Source: Carnegiea gigantea
Taxonomy: Eukaryota > Streptophyta > Magnoliopsida > Caryophyllales > Cactaceae
Assembly (NCBI GenBank): GCA_029747015.1
Contig: JAKOGI010001253.1
Location: 156,501 to 220,500 of the forward strand
Reading direction: 5' to 3'
Length of the DNA stretch: 64,000 nt
The number at the start of each line of letters is the position of its first letter. Positions within the stretch are counted from its first letter, which is position 1. This document shows positions 63,102 to 64,000 of this stretch, one piece after another. Under the pieces are notes generated by a model that worked only from the letters and a program-made list of their open reading frames with translations, searched no databases and had not been told where the DNA came from. The position numbers and the translations under genes are program-made.

Positions 63102-63280
63102 CTGTTGAAACAGATCCAACAATCAGATATGGCCCAAGCACAACAAATTATCCCTACAGAAGATTACACTATGGCAAGCAATTTACCATGGAAACAAACT
63201 TCACACAGACACACACACGCAGACACACACACAAAATGCAGAGAACTAATTCATAGACCCCCCCTTTCTGTACTGCATCT

Positions 63281-63877
63281 TTTTTTGGGGGGGGGGGATA
63301 AGTAAACAAAATTGTAATAATAAGACACCAAGAGGATGTCACCCATGTACAAAAGAAGCACTCACAAAATAACCTCATGCCCTCATGCTTTCTAGGTTAA
63401 TCTTGTCAACAAAATTCAAAAAGGTCAAATTTGTACCATGATCAAGAACTTGACTCCAACTATACAAAGTTCGCAAAAAATAAAGTTTGAACTCTTGATA
63501 GGACCTAGCGTTGCCCTCAAAACTCCGATGATTCCTCTCTTACCAAGTACTCTACCATATAGCCAATGGAATCATCTTCCAAATTCCTAGAAGCCAACTT
63601 CTCTTCAACCTTCCTCTCCAAGCCATCAACACATCTTTATCGGTATGAGGCCCCAACAAAGAGAATGACAAGTGCTAGAGCATGAAGGCCCACCTACGAT
63701 GTATAAAAAGTTGGTCAACCGATTCTTCCTCTTGGGACACATAGGACATCTACTGGCCAAATTAAAATTTCTCCTCTCAAGCATATCCTATTATCCTCCA
63801 TGGGCACCTTCCCTTTGGTAGCTGCCCAAGCCAAAAACTGAGCTTTTGTAGGAGCCTTAGACCTCCAAGTAGCGTCC
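63281..63877 (-). mobile_element. 5'-truncated LINE inside a MOR1-like intron
   Basis: The minus strand opens inside the zf-RVT region: DATWRSKAPTKAQFLAWAA, then GKVPMEDNRICLRGE. It runs through stops to a C-run and a short poly-A (63281-63286). It is flanked by an identical 15-17-bp duplication, TTCTGTACTGCATCT, at 63266-63280 and 63878-63892. This is the standard outcome of target-primed reverse transcription with 5' truncation. Confidence 0.9.
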
Positions 63878-63892
63878 TTCTGTACTGCATCT

Positions 63893-64000
63893 TTAAAAAG
63901 TGATTCCCCATAATCAACTACTGCCTTGGCTGTAACGCTTTAAAGAGAGGGAAATGTTTCACATTCCCTGTAAAGAAGCACAGATTTCAAAACAAAATCA
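63893..64000 (-). other. MOR1-like intron at the right edge
   Basis: No exon is visible. The TOG1 and early TOG2 exons must lie beyond the window. Confidence 0.6.

Overview
This is a plant nuclear window, almost certainly from a flowering plant. It holds spliced genes with many GT-AG introns, a DUF1218 membrane-protein gene, a long MOR1/XMAP215-type gene, plant LINEs, an Athila-like Ty3 element, a Ty1/copia element and MITEs. No organellar, bacterial or viral gene cluster was seen. All gene and retroelement coding I could read lies on the minus strand, except the Athila-like element, which is on plus.

Layout, left to right. 1-4205: decayed LINE, minus strand, running off the left edge. 4997-10073: complete three-exon DUF1218 gene (179 codons plus stop), with a Tourist-like MITE upstream (10530-10895). 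11930-14670: intergenic DNA with non-autonomous elements full of GGGTC/CGGGT subterminal motifs. 15231-17014: 5'-truncated LINE. 17015-37155: about nine tandem units of roughly 1.14 kb, split by a 10.3-kb Athila-like LTR element (23430-33691). 38439-39386: two phase-compatible exons of an unrecognised gene. 39844-44499: Ty1/copia element with a perfect 5-bp target duplication. 44829-63101: 38 exons of a MOR1/GEM1-like microtubule-associated protein. Its N-terminal exons lie beyond the right edge. 63281-63877: another 5'-truncated LINE inside a MOR1 intron.

The MOR1-like gene was assembled exon by exon. All 38 exons keep phase and have splice signals, one of them a GC donor. One exon carries an in-frame TAG where the family has Trp, and the C-terminal exons (about 250 residues in homologues) could not be found before the copia insertion. 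It is therefore either a recent pseudogene or a truncated copy.

The most unusual structure is the tandem array. Each unit contains a roughly 150-bp module with GATTCAAAATG-type inverted ends. The same module occurs alone at three places in MOR1 introns, in both orientations. This suggests that a MITE-like element was captured into, or seeded, a local satellite. No undescribed protein-coding system was recognised.
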